Positions 55,543 through 64,000 of a DNA stretch of 64,000 nucleotides are shown piece by piece. Below the pieces are notes generated by a model, which was given only the letters and a program-made list of their open reading frames with translations, did no database searches and had not been told where the DNA came from. Position 1 is the first letter of the stretch. Each line of letters starts with the position of its first letter. This stretch comes from Caulobacter sp. NIBR2454 (GTDB taxonomy: Bacteria > Pseudomonadota > Alphaproteobacteria > Caulobacterales > Caulobacteraceae): assembly GCF_027474405.1 (NCBI RefSeq), contig NZ_CP114871.1, positions 3,109,001 to 3,173,000 on the forward strand. Reading direction: 5' to 3'. The position numbers and the translations under genes were made by a program.

Positions 55543-56787
55543 ATGAACTTCGCGATCGCCTTCGCCGCCTCGGCCGTCCTCGCCCTCGCCTTCGCCGCCT
55601 GGGCGGTGATGGAGCGCCTGCGGGCGGCCCGCGCGGACGACCGCGCCTTCCAGCTTCAGGAACGGGTCGCCGACGCCGAAGCCCGCGCCCGGATGATGGA
55701 GGACCACGCCGCGACGCAAGGCGAGCTGCTGCGGGCCCAGGCCCATCAGCAGGCGAGCGTGGTGGCCGAAGAGCTGCTGAAACGCAGCGACGAGACCTTC
55801 CGCAACCGCGAGCTTCTGGCGCAGCAACGCCTTGAGGCGCAGCTGAAGCCGGTGGCCGAAACCCTGGCCAAGTTCGAGGCCCAGGTGCAGGCGGTGGAGA
55901 AGACACGCGCCGAGGAGAACGGCGGCCTGAAAGCCCAGATCGCCGCCCTGATGGAAGCGTCGACAGCCACCCAGGCCGAGGCCCGCAAGCTGTCGGCCGC
56001 CCTGCGCCGGGGCGCGGGGGTTCAGGGCCGCTGGGGCGAGCAGACCCTGCGCAACGTATTGGAGGCCGCGGGCCTCAACAGCCGCTTTGATTTCGAGGAG
56101 CAGTTCAGCGTCGATACCGAGGAAGGCCGCCGCCGTCCCGACGTGAAGGTCCGCATGCCCGGCGGCGGCATATTCGTCATCGACGCCAAGTGCTCGCTCA
56201 ACGCCTTTCTCGACGCCCAGGACGCCACTGATGAGGCCCTGCGCGAGGCCGCCTTCGTTCGCCATGCCGCCAGCGTGCGCGCCCACATGACCGGGCTGTC
56301 GGCCAAGGCCTACTGGGATCAGTTCGCGGGCGAAGGCTCCCCCGACTTCGTGGCCATGTTCGTTCCCGGCGACGGCTTCCTGGCGGCGGCGCTCGACCGC
56401 CTGCCGGACCTGATGACCGAGGCGATGGAGAAGCGGGTGGTCATCGTCACCCCCACCACCCTGTTCGCCCTGTGCAAGGCGGTGGCCTATGGCTGGCGCG
56501 CCGAGGACCAGTCGCGCAACGCCGCCGAGATCGTGAAGGTCGGCCGCGAGCTCTACAAGCGCGTGTCGGTGATGGGCGCCCACGCCGGTTCGGTGGGCAA
56601 GGCGCTGGAGGCGGCGGTGTCGCGCTACAACCAGTTCGTCGGCTCGCTGGAGAGCCAGGTCCTGACCCAGGCCCGCCGCTTCGAGGATCTTTCCGTGGAT
56701 CACGAAGGCAAGCAGGTCGAGGAATTGCAGCCGGTCGAGGGCGCCGTGCGGCCGCTGGTGAAGCTGTCGCAGCCTGCGGCCGAGTAG
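55543..56787 (+). CDS. rmuC: DNA recombination protein RmuC
   Basis: A 414-residue protein with an N-terminal membrane anchor ([19 protein letters not shown]), a long coiled coil (about residues 25-165) and the RmuC nuclease-like core: [20 protein letters not shown] near 160-180, [28 protein letters not shown] near 198-226, [22 protein letters not shown] near 297-320. The IDAK motif matches the PD-(D/E)xK nuclease type. It is thought to limit inversions or bulky recombination intermediates. Confidence 0.94.
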   Translation: MNFAIAFAASAVLALAFAAWAVMERLRAARADDRAFQLQERVADAEARARMMEDHAATQGELLRAQAHQQASVVAEELLKRSDETFRNRELLAQQRLEAQLKPVAETLAKFEAQVQAVEKTRAEENGGLKAQIAALMEASTATQAEARKLSAALRRGAGVQGRWGEQTLRNVLEAAGLNSRFDFEEQFSVDTEEGRRRPDVKVRMPGGGIFVIDAKCSLNAFLDAQDATDEALREAAFVRHAASVRAHMTGLSAKAYWDQFAGEGSPDFVAMFVPGDGFLAAALDRLPDLMTEAMEKRVVIVTPTTLFALCKAVAYGWRAEDQSRNAAEIVKVGRELYKRVSVMGAHAGSVGKALEAAVSRYNQFVGSLESQVLTQARRFEDLSVDHEGKQVEELQPVEGAVRPLVKLSQPAAE

Positions 56788-56807
56788 CGCCGCCGCCCCT
56801 GCAAAAC

Positions 56808-56836
56808 TTGACGTTTGGGGTCCAGAGCCCTACCTC
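56808..56836 (+). promoter_or_regulatory. Promoter of def, predicted leaderless start
   Basis: TTGACGT (56808-56814) is a perfect Caulobacter -35; after 14 bases CCTACCTC (56829-56836) matches GCTANAWC at most positions. The predicted start of transcription falls at or within a base or two of the def ATG at 56843. Confidence 0.5.
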
Positions 56837-56842
56837 CCGCCT

Positions 56843-57364
56843 ATGGCTATCCGACGTATCCTGACCGTGGACAACGCCGCCGACATGGCGGTGCTCAAGC
56901 AGGTCTCCACCCCTGTCGAGGGCGTGGACGACGAACTGCGCGCGCTGATGGATGACATGCTGGAGACCATGTACGACGCGCCCGGCATCGGCCTGGCCGC
57001 CGTGCAGATCGGCGTGCCCAAGCGCGTGATCGTCATGGACCTGTCCCGCGAGGGCGAGGACAAGGCGCCGCTCTACTTCGTGAACCCGGAGATCGTCTCG
57101 GCCTCCGAAGACACCCTTCCCTATGAGGAAGGCTGCCTGTCGATCCCGGAATACTTCGACGAGGTCGAACGCCCGGCCAAGGTCCGCCTGCGCTATCTGA
57201 ACTATCAGGGTGAGCAGGTCGAAGAGGACGCCGAGGGCCTGTTCGCCGTCTGCGTTCAACACGAGATGGACCACCTGGAAGGCGTGCTGTTCATCGACCA
57301 CCTGTCGCGCCTGCGCCGCGACCGGGCCATCACCAAGGTCAAGAAGGTCATGCGCGCCGCCTGA
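56843..57364 (+). CDS. def: Peptide deformylase
   Basis: Metal-dependent enzyme (173 residues) removing the formyl group from nascent proteins. The three motifs are intact: [10 protein letters not shown] near residue 50, EEGCLSIPE near 98 (cysteine ligand) and QHEMDHLEG near 140 (histidine ligands and catalytic glutamate). No Shine-Dalgarno precedes the ATG and the promoter ends just before it, so its mRNA may be leaderless. Two genes separate it from fmt. Confidence 0.97.
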   Translation: MAIRRILTVDNAADMAVLKQVSTPVEGVDDELRALMDDMLETMYDAPGIGLAAVQIGVPKRVIVMDLSREGEDKAPLYFVNPEIVSASEDTLPYEEGCLSIPEYFDEVERPAKVRLRYLNYQGEQVEEDAEGLFAVCVQHEMDHLEGVLFIDHLSRLRRDRAITKVKKVMRAA

Positions 57365-57408
57365 GGCGACGCGGGGCCGCAACGCCAACTTACAAAGGTC
57401 CAAGGACG

Positions 57409-57939
57409 ATGAACCTTCACGCCCTGGCCATTCCGACCTTCACCCAGATGCTGCGGGCGCTGTCGGGACAACTCGACAAAGCCGCCGCCTTCGCCGGGCA
57501 GCAGCCGTCCGCGCTGATCGAGGCGCGGCTGGCGCCCGACATGTTCCCGCTGTCGGAGCAGGTGCGTTTCGCCTGTCGCCAGGCCGCCGAAACCATTTTG
57601 CGCCTGACTGGCCAGCCGCTGCACGAGAGGGCGGAGGTCGATCCGACCTTCGAGGCGCTCAAGGCTCGGATCGCCGAAACCCTAGCCCTGCTGGAGGCGA
57701 CATCGGAGGCCGACTTCGAAGGGGCCGCCGAACGGGCCATCGAACTGGACCTTCCCAACGGCATCGTCTTCGACATGACCGGCGAGCAGTTCCTGCGCGA
57801 CTGGGGTCTGCCGCAGTTCTATTTCCACCTGACCATCGCCTACGCCGTCATGCGCCAGGCGGGCGTTCCGCTGGGCAAGGCGGACCTTGTCCCGCACGCC
57901 CTGGCCTATCTGCGGCCAGGGACGATGCCGGGGGCGTAG
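57409..57939 (+). CDS. DUF1993 family protein
   Basis: A 176-residue protein matching DUF1993: FTQMLRALSGQLDKAAAF at the start, LAPDMFPLSEQVRFACRQAAETILRLTG in the middle, and the LPQFYFHLTIAYAVMRQAGVPLGKADLV end. The family adopts a DinB-like helical bundle; function unknown. It is 44 bases after def on the same strand and probably cotranscribed with it. Stop is 1 base from the convergent lipoprotein gene. Confidence 0.85.
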   Translation: MNLHALAIPTFTQMLRALSGQLDKAAAFAGQQPSALIEARLAPDMFPLSEQVRFACRQAAETILRLTGQPLHERAEVDPTFEALKARIAETLALLEATSEADFEGAAERAIELDLPNGIVFDMTGEQFLRDWGLPQFYFHLTIAYAVMRQAGVPLGKADLVPHALAYLRPGTMPGA

Positions 57940-57940
57940 C

Positions 57941-58309
57941 CTAGCGAGGCTTGGTCTCTTCCTTGCCGTCCGTCGCGCGCTTGACGTCGCCAGCGGCTTC
58001 GTTGGTCTCGCGCTTGAGATCGGAGCCGAGCTCCTTGCCCTCGCGCTTGGCGTCGGCCGCGGCGTCTTCCAGGGCGTCGCCAGCTTCGGCGGCGGTCTCC
58101 TTCAGAGCCTGGCCGCTGTCGCGGGCGGCCTCTTCGATCGCATTGCCGGCATCCCTCACGTCCGGGTCGTTCTTGATGTCGCTGGCGGCGTCGCGCACTT
58201 CCGAAGCGGCGCTGTCCGCGCCGTCCTTGATGTCGGCCCGTTGCTCCTGGGAGCAGGCGGCGACAGACAGGACTGCGACGGCCGTGGCGGCGAGAAGGAT
58301 TGAACGCAT
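57941..58309 (-). CDS. Small lipoprotein, general-stress controlled
   Basis: A 122-residue protein with a lipobox (LSVAACSQ, cysteine near residue 19) and a helical, very acidic/alanine body with repeated EAA, DAA and DAxx units, likely amphipathic. It resembles the entericidin/LEA-like stress proteins of alphaproteobacteria only in composition; I recognise no family. ATG at 58309 with GAGAG 7 bases before. A perfect GGAAC-N17-CGTT promoter lies just upstream, so it is probably a sigma-T regulon member. Placed between def and fmt on the opposite strand. Confidence 0.75.
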   Translation of the reverse strand: MRSILLAATAVAVLSVAACSQEQRADIKDGADSAASEVRDAASDIKNDPDVRDAGNAIEEAARDSGQALKETAAEAGDALEDAAADAKREGKELGSDLKRETNEAAGDVKRATDGKEETKPR

Positions 58310-58336
58310 GGTGAAGCTCTCCTCTGTTGCCGCATC

Positions 58337-58363
58337 AAACGTAGGCATGGCGAGGACGGTTCC
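58337..58363 (-). promoter_or_regulatory. Perfect sigma-T/EcfG promoter of the lipoprotein gene
   Basis: Minus strand GGAAC (58363-58359), 17 bases, CGTTT (58341-58337): an exact match to GGAAC-N16/17-CGTT. Transcription would start about 20 bases before the ATG at 58309. Confidence 0.75.
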
Positions 58364-58382
58364 GGACCGCTAAACCACCGCC

Positions 58383-59300
58383 ATGCGTCTTGCTTTCCTC
58401 GGCACCCCCGATTTCGCGGTCAAAAGCTTGGCCGAGCTGGTCTCGGCCGGTCACGAGATCGTCTGCGTCTATTCCCAGCCACCTCGCCCGCGTGGTCGGG
58501 GTCAGGCGCTGAAGCCATCGCCCGTCCACGCCTTCGCCGAGACGTTGGGGCTGGAAGTGCGCACGCCCGCCTCCATGAAGTCGCCGGAGGAGATCGAGGC
58601 CTTCAAGGCGCTGGATCTGGACGCCGCCGTGGTCGTGGCCTTCGGCCAGATCCTGGTGAAGGAGGTGCTGGAGGCGCCGCGCCTGGGCTGCTTCAACGTC
58701 CACGCCTCCCTGCTGCCGCGCTGGCGGGGGGCCGCCCCGATCCAGCGGGCGATCATGGCCGGCGATCCGGTCACGGGCGTGCAGGTCATGCGCATGAGCG
58801 AGGGCCTGGACGAGGGGCCGGTGCTGCTGTCGGAGACAGTGCGCATCGACGCCCTGGACACCGCCGCCACACTGTCCGAGCGCCTGGCTCTGGTGGGCGC
58901 GCAGCTGTTGCCCCGGGCGCTAGCGGCAATCGAGCGCGGCGGCGCAGCGGGCGCGCCGCAGAGTGAAGAGGGCGTCACCTACGCCAAGAAGATCAAGGCC
59001 GAGGAGGCCCGCATCGACTGGACGCGCCCGGCCGTCGCGATCGACCGCCACATCCGTGGCCTATCCCCCTTCCCCGGCGCCTGGTTCGAGGGACCGGGTG
59101 GGGTTCGGATCAAGGCCCTGTTGTCGCGCCTGGAGGACGGCGAGGGCGCGCCCGGGACGACGCTGGATGACCGCCTGCTGATCGCCTGCGGCGAGGGCGC
59201 GGTGCGCCTGCTGACCGTCCAGCGCGAGGGCAAGGGCGCCCAGAACGCCGACGTCTTCCTGAATGGCTATCCGATCCCGGCCGGGGTGCAGTTGGGCTAA
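58383..59300 (+). CDS. fmt: Methionyl-tRNA formyltransferase
   Basis: A 305-residue enzyme formylating initiator Met-tRNA with 10-formyl-tetrahydrofolate. Rossmann domain: [18 protein letters not shown] at the start, [16 protein letters not shown] near 37, [27 protein letters not shown] near 102-128 with the catalytic Asn/His/Asp region ([10 protein letters not shown] near 143), and the OB-like C-terminal domain from about 205. The AT-rich small gene lies between it and truA. Confidence 0.96.
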   Translation: MRLAFLGTPDFAVKSLAELVSAGHEIVCVYSQPPRPRGRGQALKPSPVHAFAETLGLEVRTPASMKSPEEIEAFKALDLDAAVVVAFGQILVKEVLEAPRLGCFNVHASLLPRWRGAAPIQRAIMAGDPVTGVQVMRMSEGLDEGPVLLSETVRIDALDTAATLSERLALVGAQLLPRALAAIERGGAAGAPQSEEGVTYAKKIKAEEARIDWTRPAVAIDRHIRGLSPFPGAWFEGPGGVRIKALLSRLEDGEGAPGTTLDDRLLIACGEGAVRLLTVQREGKGAQNADVFLNGYPIPAGVQLG

Positions 59301-59301
59301 A

Positions 59302-59544
59302 TCATTTGAAGAAGTCGAACTCTCTTCCAAGCACGTTCCAGAGTTCGAAAGCGCTTTGACGATCAAGCTGGAACGTCTGGCTCAGCTTTCCCGGAAATGC
59401 CCGTTCGTCTGAGCCATAGGTGTCGATTTGGAGCAGAGGCGTCTGCCCGTCGCGGTTCTCGAACTTGTATCGAGCTACGACCTGAGTCTTTTGAAGCTTC
59501 ACACTGGGGCTGTCATGGCGCGCAAACCGCGTGATCAGTGGCAT
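59302..59544 (-). CDS. Small AT-rich protein of unknown function
   Basis: An 80-residue protein: MPLITRFARHDSPSVKLQKTQ, then VVARYKFENRDGQTPLLQIDTYGSDERAFPGKLSQTFQLDRQSAFELWNVLGREF. I recall short proteins with the same IDTYGS(x)R(x)(x)PGK(x)SQ(x)(x)QL pattern in other bacteria, often misannotated by neighbourhood, but no function is known to me. Base composition is near half G+C against about two-thirds in neighbouring genes. The ATG at 59544 has AAAGG 6 bases upstream. It lies antisense between fmt and truA. Confidence 0.6.
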   Translation of the reverse strand: MPLITRFARHDSPSVKLQKTQVVARYKFENRDGQTPLLQIDTYGSDERAFPGKLSQTFQLDRQSAFELWNVLGREFDFFK

Positions 59545-59574
59545 TCTCAACCTTTCACCGAGTAAGCCTTACTG

Positions 59575-60327
59575 ATGCCGCGCTACCGCCTCCTCGTCGA
59601 GTATGACGGCCGTCCTTACCGGGGCCTGCAGGCCCAGGGCGACCTGCCCTCGGTGCAGGGCTCCATCGAGCGGGCGGTGAAGGCCTTCTGCGGCGAGGAC
59701 GTGCGTCTGCAGGCCGCTGGCCGCACCGACACCGGCGTCCACGCCACGGGCCAGGTGGTTCACATCGACCTGGAAAAGGAGTGGAAGCCGGAGGTCGTGC
59801 GCGACGCCCTGAACGCCCACCTTGTCCCCGAGCCTGTGGCCATCGTCGAGGCGGAGCTGGCGGTGGGCGACTGGCACGCGCGGTTCTCGGCCACCGAGCG
59901 CCGCTACCAGTACCGCATCCTCAACCGCAAGGCCCCGCCGGCCCTGGACCAGGGGCGGGTGTGGCATGTGAAGAAGCCGATCGACGCAGAGGCCATGCAC
60001 GCCGCCGGACAGGCCCTGGTCGGGCATCACGACTTCACCACCTTCCGCGACATGCAGTGTCAGGCTAAATCGCCGATGAAGACCCTGGATTTGGTGCGGG
60101 TCTATCGCCAGGGCGAGCTGGTGCTGGCCGAATTCGCCTCCCGCTCCTTCCTGCATCGCCAGGTACGATCCATGGTCGGCACCCTAGCTGAGGTCGGCGT
60201 CGGTCGCTGGACCGCCGAGGATCTCAAGGCCGCCCTTGAAGCCAAGGATCGCCGCGCCTGCGGGCCGGTGGCTCCGGCCGACGGACTGTACTTCACGGGC
60301 GTGGGTTACGAGAACGCCGCAAAATAG
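59575..60327 (+). CDS. truA: tRNA pseudouridine(38-40) synthase
   Basis: A 250-residue pseudouridine synthase acting on positions 38-40 of the tRNA anticodon arm. [37 protein letters not shown] at the start, catalytic aspartate in [19 protein letters not shown] near residue 44-62, [12 protein letters not shown] near 103, and [21 protein letters not shown] near 191-211. All motifs intact. It overlaps the convergent dapE by 22 bases. Confidence 0.95.
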   Translation: MPRYRLLVEYDGRPYRGLQAQGDLPSVQGSIERAVKAFCGEDVRLQAAGRTDTGVHATGQVVHIDLEKEWKPEVVRDALNAHLVPEPVAIVEAELAVGDWHARFSATERRYQYRILNRKAPPALDQGRVWHVKKPIDAEAMHAAGQALVGHHDFTTFRDMQCQAKSPMKTLDLVRVYRQGELVLAEFASRSFLHRQVRSMVGTLAEVGVGRWTAEDLKAALEAKDRRACGPVAPADGLYFTGVGYENAAK

Positions 60328-61448
60328 CGCGCGATCAGGCGCTCATAGACCTTGGTCAGGGCCTCGATTTCGGCGGTCGGGGCGCGTTCGTCGATCTGGT
60401 GCATGGTCGTGCCGACCAGGCCCATCTCCACCACCGGGCACAGGCTGCGGATGAAGCGGGCGTCGGAGGTGCCGCCGCTGGTGGAGCGTTCCGGCGGGTG
60501 GCCGGTGACGTCCTCGAAGGCGCCGGCGGCCACGTCGATGAAGGGGCCTGGCTCGGTCAGGAACGCCTCGCCACTGACCAGGGGCTCCAGAACGATCCTG
60601 CCGTTGAAGCCTTCGCCCGCCGCGGCGCATTCGGCCTGCAACCACTCGGTCAGCGAGGCCCCGGTGTGGTTGGGGTTAAAGCGGATGTTCAGCCGGGCCC
60701 GCGCTGTGGCCGGGATCACGTTCGTCGCCGGATTGCCGACGTCGATGGTGGTGACCTCCAGGTTCGAGGGCTGGAAGTCCTGATAGCCGTCATCCAGGAC
60801 GCGGGCCTGCAGCTTGGCCAGCAGGTTCACCAGGACCGGAATTGGATTGGCCGAGCGGTGCGGATAGGCCACGTGGCCCTGAACGCCCTCGACCGTGATC
60901 CAGGCGTTGATGCTACCCCGGCGGCCAACCTTGATCATGTCGCCAAAGGCGGTGGCGCTGGTGGGTTCGCCCACCACGCAGTGATCGACGGGCTCACCCT
61001 CGGCGATCAGGGCCTCGACCACCTTCTTGGTGCCGTCGAGGGCCACACCCTCCTCGTCGCCGGTGATCAGGAAGCTGATGGAGCCGTCCGGGGCCGGGCT
61101 GCGCGAGACGGCGGCGACGAAGGCGGCGATGGCGCTCTTCATGTCCACCGCGCCGCGTCCGATCAGGACGCCGTTCACGACCGGGGCCTCGAAGGGATCC
61201 TGACTCCAGGCGGCGGCGTCGCCCACCGGGACCACGTCGGTGTGGCCGGCGAAGCAGAGGTTGGGCGAGGCGGTCCCGCGGCGGGCGTAAAGGTTCTCGA
61301 TCTCGCCGTACTTCATGCGGCGGCAGGCGAAACCCAGCTGCTCCAGCTGGCGCTGCAGCACGTCCATGGCGCCGGCGTCGGCCGGGGTGACGGACGGGCG
61401 GCGGATCAGGGCCTGGGCGAAGGCGACGGGATCGATGGCGGCGGTCAT
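60306..61448 (-). CDS. dapE: Succinyl-diaminopimelate desuccinylase
   Basis: M20-family zinc peptidase fold, 380 residues, releasing LL-diaminopimelate and succinate. [17 protein letters not shown] near residue 64-80 (zinc His and Asp), [18 protein letters not shown] near 97-114, [15 protein letters not shown] near 134-148 (catalytic/ligand glutamates), GGTSDARFI near 350. Acts after dapD and a transaminase in the succinylase pathway. Confidence 0.95.
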   Translation of the reverse strand: MTAAIDPVAFAQALIRRPSVTPADAGAMDVLQRQLEQLGFACRRMKYGEIENLYARRGTASPNLCFAGHTDVVPVGDAAAWSQDPFEAPVVNGVLIGRGAVDMKSAIAAFVAAVSRSPAPDGSISFLITGDEEGVALDGTKKVVEALIAEGEPVDHCVVGEPTSATAFGDMIKVGRRGSINAWITVEGVQGHVAYPHRSANPIPVLVNLLAKLQARVLDDGYQDFQPSNLEVTTIDVGNPATNVIPATARARLNIRFNPNHTGASLTEWLQAECAAAGEGFNGRIVLEPLVSGEAFLTEPGPFIDVAAGAFEDVTGHPPERSTSGGTSDARFIRSLCPVVEMGLVGTTMHQIDERAPTAEIEALTKVYERLIARYFAAFS

Positions 61449-61496
61449 GGCGCCGGTTTAGGCTGCGGACAAAGCCTGTGCAAATCAGAGTTCCGA

Positions 61497-61979
61497 ATGC
61501 CCAAGATCGACGTCGCCGCCACCCCCGCCCTGGCTGGCACCGCCTACCCCCCGCCGTTCCACCTCAACTGCTACGGTCGCCAGCGCCAGAAACTGGGCGA
61601 CGCGGGTGGCCTGAACCAGTTCGGGATCAACCTGATGCGCTTGCCTGACGGCCAGTGGAGCAGCCAGAGGCACTGGCACACGTCAGAGGACGAGTTCGTC
61701 TGGGTGCTGGAGGGCGAGGTGGTGCTGGTGGAGGACGAGGTCGAGACGATCCTGCGAGCCGGAGATTGCGCGGCCTTTCCGGCTGGCGTCCCCAACGGGC
61801 ATCACCTTCAGAACCGCTCGGGACGCGACGCCCTGCTGCTGGAGGTGGGCGGCCGCCAGCCCGAGGCGGATGTCTGCACCTATCCCGGGATCGATCTGCA
61901 CCTGCCTCTGGGCGCGGAAGGCTATGAGACCCTGGACGGCAAGTCCTATGGTCCCTTCATCCAGCGCACCGAGCCCTAG
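61497..61979 (+). CDS. Cupin-domain protein
   Basis: A 160-residue single cupin. Motif 1 WHTSEDEFVWVLEGEVVLVEDEVETILRAGDCAAFP (near residue 60-95) and motif 2 NGHHLQNRSGRDALLLEVGG provide the metal ligands. WSSQRHWHTSEDEFVWVLEGE is like bacterial transcription-independent sugar or amino-acid binding cupins. Function unknown. There is no Shine-Dalgarno at the ATG (61497), so possibly leaderless. Its end overlaps the AI-2E gene by 4 bases. Confidence 0.8.
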   Translation: MPKIDVAATPALAGTAYPPPFHLNCYGRQRQKLGDAGGLNQFGINLMRLPDGQWSSQRHWHTSEDEFVWVLEGEVVLVEDEVETILRAGDCAAFPAGVPNGHHLQNRSGRDALLLEVGGRQPEADVCTYPGIDLHLPLGAEGYETLDGKSYGPFIQRTEP

Positions 61980-63034
61980 GCGGCGTCCTTGCCCGTCCTG
62001 GCCTCGGGCAGGGGATCGCCGTCGTTCGAGATCAGGATCGCAACCCAGCGGGTGCTGTCGAACTGGGCGAAGAGGAACATCAGCGCCAAGGTCAGGGGGA
62101 TCGCCAGGAACGCCCCCGAGATGCCCCAGATCAGCGTCCAAGCGCCCAGAGCCACCAGACCCGCGGACGGATCAATGTTCTGGGTGTCGGCCTGCATCTT
62201 GGGCAGAACGAGGTTGCCGACCACGAACGAGATCGCCTGGATGGCGCCGAAGATCACCACGGCCGGCCATGCCTGGGGGAACTGCAGCAGGGCGAACAGG
62301 GCCGGAGCGATGCTGCCGATCGCCACGCCGAGCACCGGAATGTACGACAGCAGGAACAGGATCAGCGTCCAGAACAGGACATTGTCCAGGCCGACGGCCA
62401 GCATCACCAGACCCGAAGCGCCGGCGATCATCGCGCCCGTCACCGTCTGAACCCAGACATAGGCCTCGACGCCCTTCACACAGCGCTCGACCACGGCGTG
62501 CGCCTGGGTTGAAAGGGCCGAGGTCGCCGCGATGCGGTCGATCTTGGCGTCGATGCGGTGACGGCTGGCGAGCAGGAAGGTCAGGAACAGTAAGGTCAGG
62601 GTGATGCCGGCCATGGCGCCCTGTAGCTGGCCGAGGATGTTCTGGATCAGGGCGGGCAGGTCGATGCGCGACAGCAGACCGCGCAGGTGCAAAGGCTCGG
62701 ACAGGCCAAACTGGGCGCCGGCCAGGGCCAGAAGATCGTCAAGACGCTCCTCCAGCCGCCCGGCCTCGCCCATAAGCTGGGCCGCGCCGCGCACCATGAC
62801 GAAGGCTGATCCAAGCACCAGCAAGCCAAGGATGGCGCCTGTGCTCACCACCACCAGCCAGCGCGGCGCGCGGGGCCAGGCGCGCATCAGAGCGCGCGCC
62901 GTGGCGTCCACGAGCACCAGAAGGACGAGGGCGAGGACGAAGGGCTGGATGACGGCGCGGAACGCCCACAGCAACGCCAGGCCCGCCGCCACCCCGGTGA
63001 CCGTCTGTGCGACCCTGGCCGGCGCTGTGATCAC
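61976..63034 (-). CDS. AI-2E family transporter
   Basis: A 352-residue membrane protein of the TqsA/PerM (AI-2E) family with about eight helices. Signature regions: GTGAxRxxxx-type start VTGVAAGLALLWAFRAVIQPFVLALVLLVLVDATARAL, and ISGAFLAIPLTLALMFLFAQFDSTRWVAIL near the end (usual xxGxxxAxP motif). Family members export autoinducer-2, ions or unknown solutes; the name is not proof of AI-2 transport. It is 33 bases downstream of dapD and on the same strand. Confidence 0.88.
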   Translation of the reverse strand: MITAPARVAQTVTGVAAGLALLWAFRAVIQPFVLALVLLVLVDATARALMRAWPRAPRWLVVVSTGAILGLLVLGSAFVMVRGAAQLMGEAGRLEERLDDLLALAGAQFGLSEPLHLRGLLSRIDLPALIQNILGQLQGAMAGITLTLLFLTFLLASRHRIDAKIDRIAATSALSTQAHAVVERCVKGVEAYVWVQTVTGAMIAGASGLVMLAVGLDNVLFWTLILFLLSYIPVLGVAIGSIAPALFALLQFPQAWPAVVIFGAIQAISFVVGNLVLPKMQADTQNIDPSAGLVALGAWTLIWGISGAFLAIPLTLALMFLFAQFDSTRWVAILISNDGDPLPEARTGKDAA

Positions 63035-63067
63035 GACAGTTCCCTATCTTGCGCCCTCGGGCGCCAA

Positions 63068-63912
<845 letters not shown>

Positions 63913-63916
<4 letters not shown>

Positions 63917-64000
63917 GACGCGGTCTCCTTGAGGCGGGCGGCGGCGAGAAACGCCGTCAGGTCGTTGGTCTTGTGATGGATGAAGTCGGCGGTCGAAGCG
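63913..64000 (-). CDS. C-terminal fragment, possibly HAD-type pyrimidine 5'-nucleotidase
   Basis: Only the last 28 codons are in the window ([28 protein letters not shown], ends at the overlap with dapD). The [13 protein letters not shown] end resembles C-termini of HAD-family pyrimidine 5'-nucleotidases, which often adjoin dapD in Caulobacterales, but the fragment is too short to be sure. Confidence 0.4.

Overview
The window is a gene-dense, GC-rich (by eye close to two-thirds G+C) stretch of an alphaproteobacterial chromosome, almost certainly a Caulobacter species. The strongest marker is a crescentin (creS) gene at 25236-26603. Supporting markers are a TetR-controlled AcrAB-NodT pump laid out like the tipR-acrAB2-nodT locus of C. 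crescentus, general-stress (sigma-T type) promoter motifs, and frequent GTG starts. I see no tRNA, rRNA, CRISPR array, prophage or insertion sequence, and no gap between genes longer than about 300 bases.

Layout. 1-10.1 kb: DUF427 protein, gshA, rsmE, a YcaQ-like protein, a PPK2 kinase, an exported S10 peptidase, a DUF4153 membrane protein and an ABC exporter. 10.1-16.9 kb: a TetR repressor divergent from a tripartite RND efflux operon, with two similar operator-like palindromes over the presumed pump promoter. 16.9-25.1 kb: lipid, redox and quinone genes (cfa, PPOX flavoprotein, FadI-like thiolase, katA, ubiA, fatty acid desaturase, protein methyltransferase, VOC protein). 25.2-30.5 kb: creS with a textbook terminator, murI, a Tat-exported M3 peptidase and a fasciclin protein. 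30.5-35 kb: a short haem-copper-oxidase-like membrane protein coupled to a GST, a LysR regulator, a thiolase and a stress-type SDR.

35.2-45 kb: the translation and secretion block ffh-rpsP-rimM and trmD-rplS, split by about 6 kb holding an S41 protease, a multi-PAS hybrid histidine kinase, tesB and a DHDPS-family gene. 45-50.1 kb: an MFS transporter, then leuC-leuD-(ABM monooxygenase)-leuB, preceded by a leader with a terminator-like hairpin. 50.1-55.5 kb: a secreted amidohydrolase divergent from a membrane LytTR regulator, a thioesterase, and an aldo/keto reductase divergent from a LysR regulator. 55.5-64 kb: rmuC, def, fmt and truA interspersed with small genes (one lipoprotein with a perfect sigma-T type promoter, one conspicuously AT-rich gene), then dapE, a cupin protein, an AI-2E family transporter, dapD and the end of one more gene.

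Working together: def and fmt handle N-formyl-methionine; ffh, rpsP, rimM, trmD, rplS, rsmE and truA serve the ribosome, tRNA and SRP; leuCDB makes leucine; dapD and dapE make diaminopimelate and lysine and, with murI, feed peptidoglycan, whose growth crescentin bends. gshA, GST, katA, the SDR and the stress lipoprotein form an oxidative and general stress theme. I found no clearly new multi-gene defence or mobile system. The most useful new observations are regulatory (paired TetR operators, two sigma-T promoters, a probable leu attenuator, a leaderless def, a kinase with no ordinary start codon) plus the foreign-looking small gene between fmt and truA.
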